Positions 50,982 through 62,200 of a stretch of DNA of 64,000 nt are shown in pieces. Below the pieces are notes generated by a model that saw only the letters and a list, made by a program, of their open reading frames with translations, was not told the DNA's origin and did no database searches. Numbering within the stretch: the first letter of the stretch is position 1; each line of letters opens with the position of its first letter. This stretch comes from Archegozetes longisetosus (Eukaryota > Arthropoda > Arachnida > Sarcoptiformes > Trhypochthoniidae). Made by a program: the position numbers and the translations under genes. The DNA is taken from positions 14,648,387 to 14,712,386 of the forward strand of contig JAEMBT020000006.1 in NCBI GenBank assembly GCA_018873245.2, read 5' to 3'.

Positions 50982-52199
50982 CTAACATTTAAACACTTTA
51001 ATTGAATATTTTACCGCTTATATCAAATTAACTAATAAAAATTGGTAAAAAAGTTCAGTTCAGTCAACTTTGTAGATCTGAAAAGTTTTTGAACACATCT
51101 CTTTTACAGTTATTTGTCTTAACACTCTCGTTTCATATTTAAATAGGATATATAACAATGAATTTGTTCATTAATGTTAAGTTCATTTAAACTTTTTGCT
51201 GATAAGAGTCATGAACAAAGTTTATATAGTTCAGAACGAGGATTGCTTGTTGGATGTTTTGTAATTATATTGTATCTAAAACTTTATCTCACAAAAGTGT
51301 ATACTTTTACGGGAAACACATGAGAAATTTGATGACTACTTCTAAACTGAATGCTCTCTTCTTTTCGAGTGCACAATCATTGCCTTAATGTTAGAGAATT
51401 GGGGTTCTCTTCAATTTGAGGACGCATTTGCGCAATACCTCTACTGGAAATCCTTTCATATATCGCTTTAAAAATAAAGTAAAAATCAATCCCATTGTCG
51501 TTAAGTTTTCATGAAGAAAATCATTTTTTAAACATGAGTTCAATTTCTTGTAAGCAAATCGATTGACCACAAAATGTTAAACCAATCTGTGTTTACATAA
51601 AAAATAAATTCAGTTTTATATAGTTTTTTTAATGTGCTTCAATTCGAAAAGTTTTTAACTAATTTTTTGCTTTTGCTTTTTACATACCCAAAAAAGAATT
51701 AAGAATTTTCTATCTTCAGCTTTGTCACTATTTAGAATCGTTTATTTTTTCACTTTGACTATAGTTTTTATAGTACCAAATCAAGTAAATAGTTTGAGCT
51801 CTTTTTTCTGAAATTTACTCATAAAACAAAAACTACAATAATTACAAGTAGTACCGATAAGTTTATTGACAAATTACTCAATTTGGATAATAATGTACGA
51901 CTTGACAAGATTCTAGGTGTTTGTGTTGAATGAGCTTAAGATAACTGGATTACTTTGGACTTAGAATTATGTAATGCCATCTTTTTGCGTAGATTCGAGT
52001 GAAGAATCGATTCTAGTATTAAATTAATATTGAATAACCTTTCACTAATGAAAAAAGTGAAATAGTTTTTCTGCTATTTCCATAATATTTGCTATTCTGC
52101 ACAAACCTTTAGCAAATTTAAATAAAAATCAATGAACAATTTACCAAATGGTTAGAAAAAGATAAAACTTATTATTCATAAGGTTTAGCTTCTGATGTA

Positions 52200-52642
52200 C
52201 ACTCGGTTCCAATAATATGTGTGATGATCTCGGATTAATCAGTGATAACTTTGGGAGCAAACTAAGGGTAACATATATAATCAAATATTGAAATATTAAT
52301 ATCATTGAGTTTTATTAATTAGTCATTGCAAATATATATTTGGAAGTTTTTACTCATACAAAAAATTCACATTTTATTCGAATAAAATATGAACTTAATT
52401 ATAAACATGAACTTAATAATAATATGCTTTTATTGCAAAACTATTGAAAATCCTGACAAATTGTATGATAAACAAGTGAAACCTTAAAAGTTTATATTTT
52501 TCAACTCTATTTGGTTAGTAAATGTGCATTAAAACTATTAGTCCGCATATAAAAGAAATAATTACTAATCCAGCCCTACAAACTTTACTCCTCACGCATC
52601 ATCATGGGATGAGATGCTTACATATATTATTGGAACCGAGTG
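52200..52642. mobile_element. TA-flanked MITE (443 bp)
   Basis: The inverted ends are CACTCGGTTCCAATAATATG at 52200 and CACTCGGTTCCAATAATATA read from 52642 on the other strand; similarity continues for about 35 bp (TGT, then ATCTC). TA flanks it at 52198-52199 and 52643-52644. No coding sequence. Tc1/mariner-superfamily origin is inferred from the TA target. Confidence 0.88.
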
Positions 52643-53546
52643 TACTGAAAAATCATTTTTGATAATATTATTAGGTTGTCTTTAGACTTACACATCAAAC
52701 GAAAGTTTGAAATCTATTTCTTAGAATCTTTTTCTTATCCTGTATCGAAGAAGAATGAAGTCAAAGCAATTTTCAAATGATTTTATTGTAATGAGGCAGT
52801 ACTCAAGCCTTAAGGCCTAAAACGTTAAAATTGTTGAGCATTCATTTATTCAGCTTTCAACTTCTTTCTATTAAAAATCTAATATTCATAAAACTATGAT
52901 AAAATAACTGCGAGATTTGAAATTCTATTTGTCAGATAACAAGATTAACTCTTAAATATTAATTTTTCAGATTTTTAAGTATTCTTTCATATATTGGCGA
53001 CAGTTTCCATACAAATATGTTTTGAATAGGAGCCATGAAATTTTTAAGCATCAACGATCAAAGCTTTCAAGATTCTTTGCAGCTCTTAGTAATCCATGAC
53101 GAGCGTTCTCACGTAAAATACAGTATAAATTTTGCATTCCTATAAATCATTTAGGTTCAAATCTTTTGCAATTCTGGATTTTGTGAAAATCTTTATGAAA
53201 AGCTATTTCATTTTCTCACTTTTATATCAGAATTTAGTTAAAATTTTAGATAATTTTTTACTCATTTTAAATAAGGGTCAGACTTTACTCGTTCTGTGTC
53301 CAGAAAGATGCCCTGCAAGCGAAAAATTTACATTGCTGAAAGTTCCTCCTTTGAAAAAAATATGCATAAACAGCTAAAATATACGGTTTTGAATTTTTAG
53401 AAATCGAAGTACCTAAGAATGGGAAAGTGTTCCGCATTTGTTTGACTATGTTATGCATATTTTGTGAAATACATACTTCATTTGCGTATAATTTTTTTCC
53501 TATTAAAAGCAATTTTGTGGAAGCACTATATATAATGATTATTATA

Positions 53547-54736
53547 CAGATCGTACAAAATAAAACTAAACTCAATTTTGAGTGCAATTTTTCTTTAATG
53601 TTACGCATCGATTAGACGCAACTTATGAATAAAGTTTGAAACGAGTAAAAGAAAAGTTAAAATTTTAATCATAATGTTTGAGATAAAAATAAAAGTGGCA
53701 TTTAAAGTGATCTCAATAAAACAAAGAGTTTTTATTTATAAAACCTATTTGTTAACTAAGCAATCGAACTAGAGAAGAATTTACTGATAAATTTGGTTAA
53801 AAGAGTCAAAGAATGCGACTATTATTCACATTAATAAGCATATGTTGAGAAAAATTTCTAGACACTATTTTTGTATACCACATAAGATTAATAAAAGTTC
53901 ATTTTGGATAGAGCAAATTTTCAGTATATGAGTAATTGATATTTTAAGGTTGGAAAGAAAGTCTACATATTTTGATCTTGTTTAATCAACATTATTTCTC
54001 TGAAGAATGGTTATTCAGTTGCATTTCCGTAGATGTATTATTTGTCTACAATCCTCTTCTGGAATTAATTTTGATGTCTATTGATAATCAGTTCTTTGGC
54101 CATAACTTCGAATGAACTCGACACAAGACATTGAGTGTTATACTTCTGGCCAACTCCTGACGGGAGTGGCTAACCCCGCCTATTGATATATTATTGGACT
54201 TAGGATATCAAACTGAGCATTTTGATACCTCACTTAATTAATTATCACAAGTAGTTCTCGAGATATCTATCTTTGTTTGGTTGAGTATCTCGTAATGTAT
54301 TACCTTGATTTCTCGAATCGTAATCCGAACAAGCTTGATATAAACTAAAGGAGAATTGGTTAGGTCGCTTCGCAACCTAACCTATCATATCTTAATTCAA
54401 ACCAGGTTTGGTTTGGATTACAACTTGGCAAAGCCAAGTTTATGCATTTTCTAGGGGGTTAGATCTAGTTGGCCAGAAGTGGTCGCGTTCGGATCGGAAG
54501 TGGTCAAATGTGGTATCAAAATTAATTCCAAAAGAAAATCGTAGACAAATAATATGTGTATGGAAATGCAACTGAAATTGATTTGTAAACATAACCATTC
54601 TTCACAAAATAATGTTGATTAAACATAGTCAAAATACGTAGACTTTCTTTCAAACCTTATACTTCCGATTAAAATACCAAACTATAAAAAGCCATTAACT
54701 GCTTTATCTGAGTTTAGTTTTATTTTAGACTATCTG
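53547..54736. mobile_element. CTGTCCG-family MITE, copy B, split by a fold-back element
   Basis: The left part (53547-53946) aligns with 5164-5600: AACTAAACTCAA, CAATTTTTCTTTA, TTGTTAACTAA versus TTATTAACTAA, ATGCGACTATT versus ATGCAACTATT, TTCAGTATATGAGTAA versus TTCAGTGAATGAGTAA. The right part (54660-54736) aligns with 5600-5659 (TCTGAGTTTAGTTTT, then CTATCTG for GGACAG). TA lies outside both ends (53545-53546, 54737-54738). Without the insert at 53947-54657 it is about 477 bp, close to copy A (496 bp). It is more decayed than copy A at the tips. Open frames at 53285-53608 and 53427-53615 cross its border. Confidence 0.78.
53947..54657. mobile_element. Second fold-back family, nested in copy B (711 bp)
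   Basis: Arms of about 190 bp mirror each other: AAAGAAAGTCTAC, GTTTAATCAACATTATTT, GAAGAATGGTTAT, CAGTTGCATTTCC, ATTATTTGTCTAC, GGAATTAATTTTGAT and ACTTCTGGCCAACT all occur in order in both. The tips are AGGTTGG at 53947 and CAAACCT ending at 54657, flanked by TA at 53945-53946 and 54658-54659. The centre includes a GGTTAGGT...ACCTAACC hairpin at 54358-54382 and a CTTGGCAAAGCCAAG hairpin at about 54425. It is unrelated in sequence to the fold-back family at 4196, 12795 and 24731. No coding sequence. Confidence 0.83.
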
Positions 54737-55051
54737 TATATAGTGAATGGCATGTGAGTCACATTCTTGAGATAGATATAGCTTAAAAATTTTAGCTGAT
54801 TGCACGTTCAAATAATGATTTGATGTTCTATTTCAGAGCTCTTGACTTGATCACAATTCGAAATCATATAAAAAATTGTTGGAGAGCGTGATCATCAACG
54901 ATAAAAATTTCGTATGACGATTAATAAAGCAATATATTAATACTGACATTTAAGTGGGTGTCTAATATGAATTTGGACTAAACTATGATTCTTTCGATTA
55001 TCCATATTTTGATTGCCCATAAATGCTGATCGAATTATGTGGCAAGTGCTA

Positions 55052-56451
55052 CACTCCTTTTCAAGCCTTTAAACCACTCGATTTTTAAAAATGACTTTTG
55101 AAAAAATGAGATAACCCAATGAAATTTTGACAAAGTCGTTAAGTCATACCTTATACATGTCTTGTGGTTTCCATAAGGATTAGATGAATAGCTTTTACGG
55201 TGTCCAGAAAGACATTAAAATGTCCTTTTCATACTATAAAATCGTCTGAAAAAACCTAAGTTTTATTGAAAAAATCATGATAACCTGAACGTATACATGA
55301 TAAAAAATAATGCACAAAATAGAACGGCAATAGAATTCGAATACTTTGTTCACCTAAAGTTGTTCGTTATCAATTGAAATAAAATGCCAAATAGATCAAT
55401 TTAATGATTATGAAAAAAAGACAAAACCGTACTATTGGTCATGCGAGTAATAAAGTGATTACTTTGGAACAAGTAAAATCTGATCCAGAATTAAATGTCT
55501 CGATTACGATATGGCGAGTTTTGAATCAAAGTCCAAAAATGAAGCACATTAAATTAAGAGTAGACCAGTTTTCAAACCACACCATAAATTTATCCGCTTT
55601 CAATTCTCGAAAAATCACATGAGTTGGACTGAAAAGTAACAAAATGTTATTTTTAGCGTTGAAAAAATTTTGTTTGAACGGTCCGGATATCTTTCACAGT
55701 TATTGGTGTGATTTGAAAGAAGATAAAATGATTTTCTCTAAACGTAACTTTGGCGGCAGTTCAGTCATGGTGTGGGCGGGTTTTGGCTATAATGGAATGA
55801 CTAATATTGCATTCGCAAGTCATAAAATTAAGTCTTTAGAGTATATTAATATACTCGATGTGCATTTGCTACTGCTTGCTTGACGAACCGGCGGTGAAAA
55901 TAGAGCTTTACAACACGATAATACGCCAGTTCATACTTCTCATCAGTCCAAAGAATGATTTGCGCTGAACAAAATGACTCTGATTGATTGCCCACCTGTT
56001 TCTTCGGATTTGAATCCGGCTGAGAAATTATGGAGAATATTAGTTAGGGCTGTATATGCAAATGGCAAGCAATATCAATGTCGAACAGCTTAAACAAGCA
56101 ATAAATGATAGTTGGGAACAAATATCGCCCCAATCTCTTCAAAATTTAGTCAATTCTATGTCAAGCCGTATATTTGAGATTATTATTAGCAAAGGAGGTC
56201 CAACTAAGTATTAGATTTAATTTTTTGACGAATTTTAAACCAATTTCTCAGCTGGTTTTATAGTTGTGAAAACTGCATTTTAGCATTAAGTTACATTATA
56301 TAGGCGCCAGTCAGTGCAACTCGAAAATTGATAAATTTTCTGTTAAAGCTTCATACTTGGTGTATTATTACAAAATTTTATTAAATTGTCTAATTCTGTT
56401 CTGAAGTTATTAAAAAAAATTCGAGTGGTTTGAAAGACTTGATAAGGACTG
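55052..56451 (+). mobile_element. Tc1-like transposon, full length (1.4 kb), dead
   Basis: The ends are CACTCCTTTTCAAGCCTTTA at 55052 and, on the other strand from 56451, CAGTCCTTATCAAGTCTTTC. Both continue AACCACTCGA and stay similar for about 50 to 100 bp. TA flanks it at 55050-55051 and 56452-56453. Length and layout (about 330-bp and 240-bp flanks around one transposase region) are normal for Tc1/mariner elements. It lies upstream of the cadherin exons found so far, possibly in another intron of that gene. Confidence 0.92.
55385..56214 (+). pseudogene. Tc1-like transposase pseudogene
   Basis: Readable blocks, in order: a helix-turn-helix part with 'SITIWRVLNQSPKMKHIKLR' (about 55497-55560), 'FCLNGPDIFHSYWCDLKED' (about 55670-55725), 'KRNFGGSSVMVWAGFGYNGM' (about 55738-55800), 'LQHDNTPVHTS' (about 55905), 'LIDCPPVSSDLNPAEKLW' (about 55980-56033), 'VYANGKQY' and a terminal 'SKGGPTKY' ending at TAG (56212-56214). 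The second catalytic Asp (in QHDN) and the final Glu (in NPAEKLW) are visible. The first catalytic Asp, expected in an FSDE motif, is read as Val (FSVE), and a 1-bp shift follows at once. Further stops lie at about 55620, 55881 and 55955, and the frame shifts near 56060. Not functional. Confidence 0.9.
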
Positions 56452-56453
56452 TA

Positions 56454-58736
56454 GACGAAAGAAACTGAATGACATGGTATAGGTTTTTGCAATCTTAAAG
56501 TCTAGATAAGAATCACGATAAAAATTGAGATATTATTTTAAGATATCTTTTTAATCCATTTCAATTCCAAGACTCAGTTGGTCGATTTGTAAATTTTAAT
56601 CTATCAAAATATTTTCTTTGAAAAATTATAAGAATTATTCAGAACCAGGAAAAAATGTCTCTTCTCGAAATAGTCATGGTAATCAATAAAACTGAATACA
56701 TGACTTATTGATCAAAAATAATCCTATTTTCGCAAAAACCGCTAAATTTTCCTGTTTTACAACTAGAATATATGGAAAAATATATGAAACATTAATAATT
56801 TTCAATCAATAATATTTCCAAACGTTGAGGAACATGCTGCAAAAAAAGCAAAAAATAAAGTTGGAAATGCCTTTTGTCTCGCTAATTACAGTTACTTAAT
56901 CTACTTAATTATAATTTAATAGATAAAGGCACTTACAATAATAGTATACATATGAATATTCTTGAATATCAGTCTTACGTTTAAGACCGAAACATCTAAA
57001 GGTCATCGTTGAGACATGCACACATTAGTTTTGATTAAACTAAATTATTAAACTCTTCATTAATTACAAAATAACGAGGAGATAAATGTTTGACAAGTAT
57101 TGATGCCAAAATTTTTAAGACTAACTACTAGAATAAGAAAATAAATCCTTTAACTCATAAATACTTGTGTAAATACATTGGATTCAAATGCATTTAATTA
57201 AAGTATGAGTGCAACAGTAAATCAAATTCTTAATATTATCTTCATTTTTTTAAGGTTAAAAACAATTGATTTTTATTTATATAAAAATGATTGATTTATT
57301 TATAAAAATAAATATGATATTATATATGTGATTTGATTAAGATACAAATGATTATTAGTGCTAACTCTGATTCATATGAGTAAGGATTTAAGTCAAGTTA
57401 AAAGTTTGATAAGGATATAAAAAGTAGAGTTAGTTGTAAGTTTTTAACAATTGGGATTCTCTTTCAATTTAAATGTAGCTCTTTAATACTTTTTATAATG
57501 ACAACTTTAAAAGCAAGGCTCAGATTAAAAAATGTGTCCATATTGTCAAATAATCTTGGAGAATATCACAACAGTCACGTAGTAACTACTGCTTTCAGGT
57601 TTGGAAAATTAAAAGGAATATGTTTCAAGCAAACAAAAATTGTCTTAATTTAGATCATTCTGCTGTACGTTTTTAGATATGCTTCTGACCAAACTGTTGA
57701 TGAATTCAGTCTTAAACTTCTGACTGTAATTCTCTGTATGTCATATTTGGAAGTAAAAAATTGCTTGAGTAATTACTAGCAATTAAGAAAGCGAAAACTT
57801 AAATAATTTCATTAAAGTCAGTAAAGCGAATAAACTTTCAGGCTATCCCAATGATTTTCTACTATAACTCAATAAAAGATGTTTGAGAACATTATTATTC
57901 GGTAGCAAAACCAATGAGGTTCATTAAATCATCACGCTTGATCCTATAATGCCATCTTATTATTACTGATAGAACTATGGATTATCTATATTGAAGATTA
58001 TGGACAGATATTTTTACTAAACATTTAACTAGTTATACTAACCATGTTTTGTTGAACTCTAGCAAATATCATTAATTAATGGGAAATCTTATGGAAAACT
58101 ACTTTTTAGTTTCAATCCGTTGGATTAGATTATATTCTGAATCTATATAAATTATTTTCTGATAAATTTATGGAATACTGCGTTACTTGAGGAAAGTTTT
58201 AGAACCAAACTCTCATATTGTGCATATTCATTAAGAAAATATAACAGAAAATGGTTGCATATCTGATAGGAATCTTAATGATTCCGAAGATGTTCGTTCT
58301 GATTATTAAAAGTTCAAATTAAATTTGCATCATTTTAATGAAACCTGCAGCTGATTATCGCTAATTAAAATCGAAATGGAATTTAATTTTGAAATAAACT
58401 AATCGGATTTTGTATTCAGCTAATGGGATATTAAAATTTTATTCAACTTTTGTTGATCAAGTTTAGGCGAATGTAATCGGAACTTGTATTGCAAATTGCA
58501 GTGCGCTCATATCTATATTGACATTAAATTTGAATTAATAAAGCCACAATCGGATGCAATAATACCAGGACTCATACCAGTTAAGTCTCTCGTATCGCAG
58601 ATGTCAATACATTGAAGACTGATTTCGACAAATTTATTTATAATTCTAGAGAAATTCCGGGACTTTGGTTCGAAATATCGCCCACAACAGTAGAGAGTCA
58701 CTTAAAATATGTAGTAGACCTCTTTTTATAGTCTTA
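56454..58736. other. AT-rich stretch, no gene proven
   Basis: No exon of the cadherin gene and no element ends that I can support. A minus-strand frame at 58513-58701 (62 codons) looks more protein-like than chance ('LQCIDICDTRDLTGMSPGII') and is listed as a finding. Confidence 0.45.
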
Positions 58737-59248
58737 ATGCTCCACACAAATCAAGTTCGAGTCGAATCGGAGCCGATTGGAATTCGACTCGAAAAAATCG
58801 AGTCAAGTCTCCTTTCGAGTCGAGTCTGTTCAAACTGCGATTTGATTTGATTCATACTCGTCTTGAGCTTACCCGAAGATCCAAATTCACTGCAACTAAT
58901 GAATAAATTAATAAGTTTCTAAATTTCGCAGAGCGGGCCCCCTTTTATACCAAAATGCGCTTTCCAGATAGCTACTCAATTTGGTGTGAGGTTGTAGAAT
59001 ATTCTAGAATATTCTAGAAGTTTCCAGAGTAACCCATAAGTTTCTGGCATATTCTAGAAAATTATAGAAAGTTTTGAAAAATTTCAGAACATTTTTCTGA
59101 CTTAATATAAGTTCAAATCTTTCACTTGACTTGGAGTTCTAGCCTTACTCGATTCGATTACATCCGAGTCAATCTTTTAGTGGTTAAGACTCCGAAATTT
59201 AACTCGATTTGTCAAATCGCTCAAGTCGACTCAACTCGTGTGGAGCGC
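58737..59248. mobile_element. hAT-like MITE with heat-shock-element array (512 bp)
   Basis: The ends are ATGCTCCACAC at 58737 and, on the other strand from 59248, GCGCTCCACAC. The 8-bp target duplication has one mismatch: TAGTCTTA at 58729-58736 and TACTCTTA at 59249-59256. Both subterminal regions carry TCGAGTC/GACTCGA motifs; on the left they fold as a hairpin around CGGAGCCG. The centre holds the GAA/TTC array described separately. The terminal nucleotides are not the usual CAG/TAG, so the family is less certain. Open frames at 58665-58850, 59126-59380 and 59231-59458 cross its borders and are not genes. Confidence 0.8.
58997..59029. promoter_or_regulatory. Perfect array of heat-shock-element units
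   Basis: Seven alternating units, each spaced by exactly 2 bp: GAA, TTC, GAA, TTC, GAA, TTC, GAG. This matches the nGAAn/nTTCn rule for heat-shock factor binding, where three units already make a site. Weaker units follow at 59051-59100 (TTCTAGAAAATTATAGAAAG and beyond). It lies inside a MITE, not next to a known gene. Binding is inferred, not shown. Confidence 0.6.
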
Positions 59249-59256
59249 TACTCTTA

Positions 59257-62200
59257 CTACGGAGAGGTGTATATTAATTGCTCTAGTTTTTGTACACAAA
59301 GTTTTTATCTTATCGTTTTTCTCTCTACTAACCCGTACAGACGAGAACTCGCCTTTTACATAAATAAAGGGTTTTGTTAGTAACATTTGTATTGGGCATT
59401 TTCCATTTAATACATACAAAAAGATTGAAATTAAAAATGTTTTAGGAAAGGTCAGCATTTAAATAAAATACGAATTATAGGTTATCTGCAAAATGTTTAC
59501 CAGAGTTTTACTTCATTTTAAAATTTAAATTCGTTTTAATTTAGAATTTTAGGTATTCCTCAGAAATTTGTATCCGATTAATAAGAAGAATATTCAAAAA
59601 ATGTTCAAAATAATTTTGTAATGAAGTATTCAAGTTTAGATTTAGATGAAACTCTGAAGATTTCAGCATTTTTGCAGTCGGAATACTATATTTTTGGTAT
59701 GAAAATTTGAATGTTTGACAGATATAAGAATTTAGTATTTGTGAGGCAAATCAAATTCAGTATTTTAGTTTTGTGGCTTCGTGTTGCGTAGATTATCCTT
59801 AAAGTCTTTTTCACGTGTACTCTCAACGAAGAGTTATAGTTGATTATGTTTTAGTGCACTAGTTTTATAATCGTGAATCAGTCCTTTTATTCATCGCATA
59901 GCCAGTGACTGCTTTTTTGATAACCAAATTAGTTGGACTCTCGCCCGTTGGTCGTCTTAATTCTAGTCATACCTCTCTTTTGAAGTAGAATTTTAGATGA
60001 AGCTGACAGATAAACTGACAGACAGATAAATTCAAACTTCATTATGTAGATTGCGTTAAGTGGTGATCGATGAGATATTTGCATAAACCTATTTATGTAG
60101 ATACATTACACGATTAAAACTAATGGTGAAATAGGACACCGAATACCTTTTCTTAATTATGATTCACATAACAGAATATGAACGAATGGCTCTGGTCATC
60201 TACTATACATCACTATAAAGCATTAAACACAATTATCATAGCATTTATTTAATTTCATGTTACTATTATTAGTTTTATATTCGCTTTTTACCTTATTTTC
60301 TGCATCAATGAAATGAATTCGTTGATTAAAGTCATTGAATGTTTTGTATAATTATAATAATAGCTTTTAAACATAGTATTTTACTTTAATGTACTTATAC
60401 TAGTGCTTTGCTGAGATAACTTCGATAAGCTGTGAACAATTAATACCATTAAACTTATTGTTTAGTTTAATTGAAAATTTATTAAACGTGGAATACCTTT
60501 TAATTTTCGTTACGATCATCTGCAATTATTGTAGATTGTAAGATAATCGCTCATTTAGATCCGCAGTATTTTTTGCTTTTAAAATCATAAATCTAAGTTT
60601 TATTTAATTATTCTTAATATAGCGAATGCGAACCATGAAAACTCCCGCATCTCTTGTGAATAAAATATGGATTCGCTACAACAGATGTCACGAATAGATA
60701 CTTTGTAAAGAATTATTTGTTCTTCACTTCATTGAAAAAAATTACAGAAAGTTTGCTATTTTGCAATAGAAGTTATGTAAACAACTTTAGAATTCTGAGT
60801 CGACGTCTTATCACTTATTAATGGATACTCGAAATATAGCTAATTAAACAAGATAGAAACAAAACATGCTATCTCTTTTGAGTCATGCTTTTAGCCAAGA
60901 GAAATAAAGCTGGCGCCAATTTTAAAAACCGATTAATCAAATATATTAACTTATTTTATTTTTCAATTTTCTTGAATACTTAAAGCGCTCAATACCTAAA
61001 AATGTCATTAGAAGTGAAGTTAAAACGCATGACATAATGATATCCGAAAATATCGTTTCGCTTAAGTAGTATAAAAAAGCATTAATAAGTATATTGAATT
61101 GTTTCCTTAGTGAAATAAGTCTTTGATATGATTTCATTTCTACTAAATTATGATTTTTTCTTAACTTTTTTCATTATCGTTGCATTTGTATTAATTTATT
61201 ATTCAAATTATAAAACAAGAATAATAAATTTTAGAATATTTTCGTCAGAACCTTAACCAGCGGTGGGGCTGAAAGAACTTCAGCCTCACCAAAGATTTTG
61301 AAATTATTAAAATTAAATAAATAAATTAATTAAGAAAATTTAAAGTATTTTCTTCAATTAATCCGATATTGACTAAAATCAACTGAAAATTGATTGGAAT
61401 AGTAAAGCTGACTTAATTTCAGCTGAATTTCAAGACTACTATCAAACTCCTAGTTATGGTACTGCTTTTCACTAAAAAAATCTAAGTCTTAGCGATTTTT
61501 ATTTAAACTTTTTTCGCTTAAATCCAAATATAACTTCTTTGTTGAAATGAATAATGGATGTAAACCAAGTTGAAAAGTTTTAAAGGGTTAATAAATTTTT
61601 ATCACTTAGACAACGCTTAAAATATGCAAAAAAAGAAACTTTCAAATTCATTCTCACAAAAAACTCGTTACTGCAAAAAAAATTGCTATTTCTTAAAACC
61701 AGGAAACCCACCAATGAAGTCTAAAAACTCCAAGCATAACTTTGAATTTCAAAAACCTTAATGGAATTCAACGGAGAATTTTCGGCATCAAAAGAAATAT
61801 CCATCTGATAAATATTTTTTATTAAGTTGAGATTAAGATTCTTCAGTCAAACATTATTAGATTTTCAAACAAAATTCTATTTATCGATTCATACAATAGT
61901 GTACTTAAAATAATTATTTGTACATTTAAAGACTACAATTTAAGTTTTAAGTCATTTCCACTACTTTAGCAAAATTTTTAGAGGTCGCAATTTTTGACAG
62001 GATCAGGCAATTGTTCTTTTATTTATTATCTTTAGAACTGATGTATAGATTTTCTAATTACGAAAAGTTCAACTTGAGTCGGAAAGTAATTTGAAACACG
62101 GAAAAATTTCGACTTTCATAAGAATGACATTCATAATATAAGAATCGAAGACAAATGAAGTTAAGATGAAGTGGAGAAAAGAATTTAAATCCACAGAAAA

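Noticed and set aside
53285-53615. Overlapping open frames on both strands
   Set aside because: They straddle the left border of the CTGTCCG-family MITE copy B and have no recognisable motif.
54358-54382. GGTTAGGT...ACCTAACC as telomere-like repeat
   Set aside because: Only one unit on each arm of a small hairpin inside the fold-back element; no tandem array.
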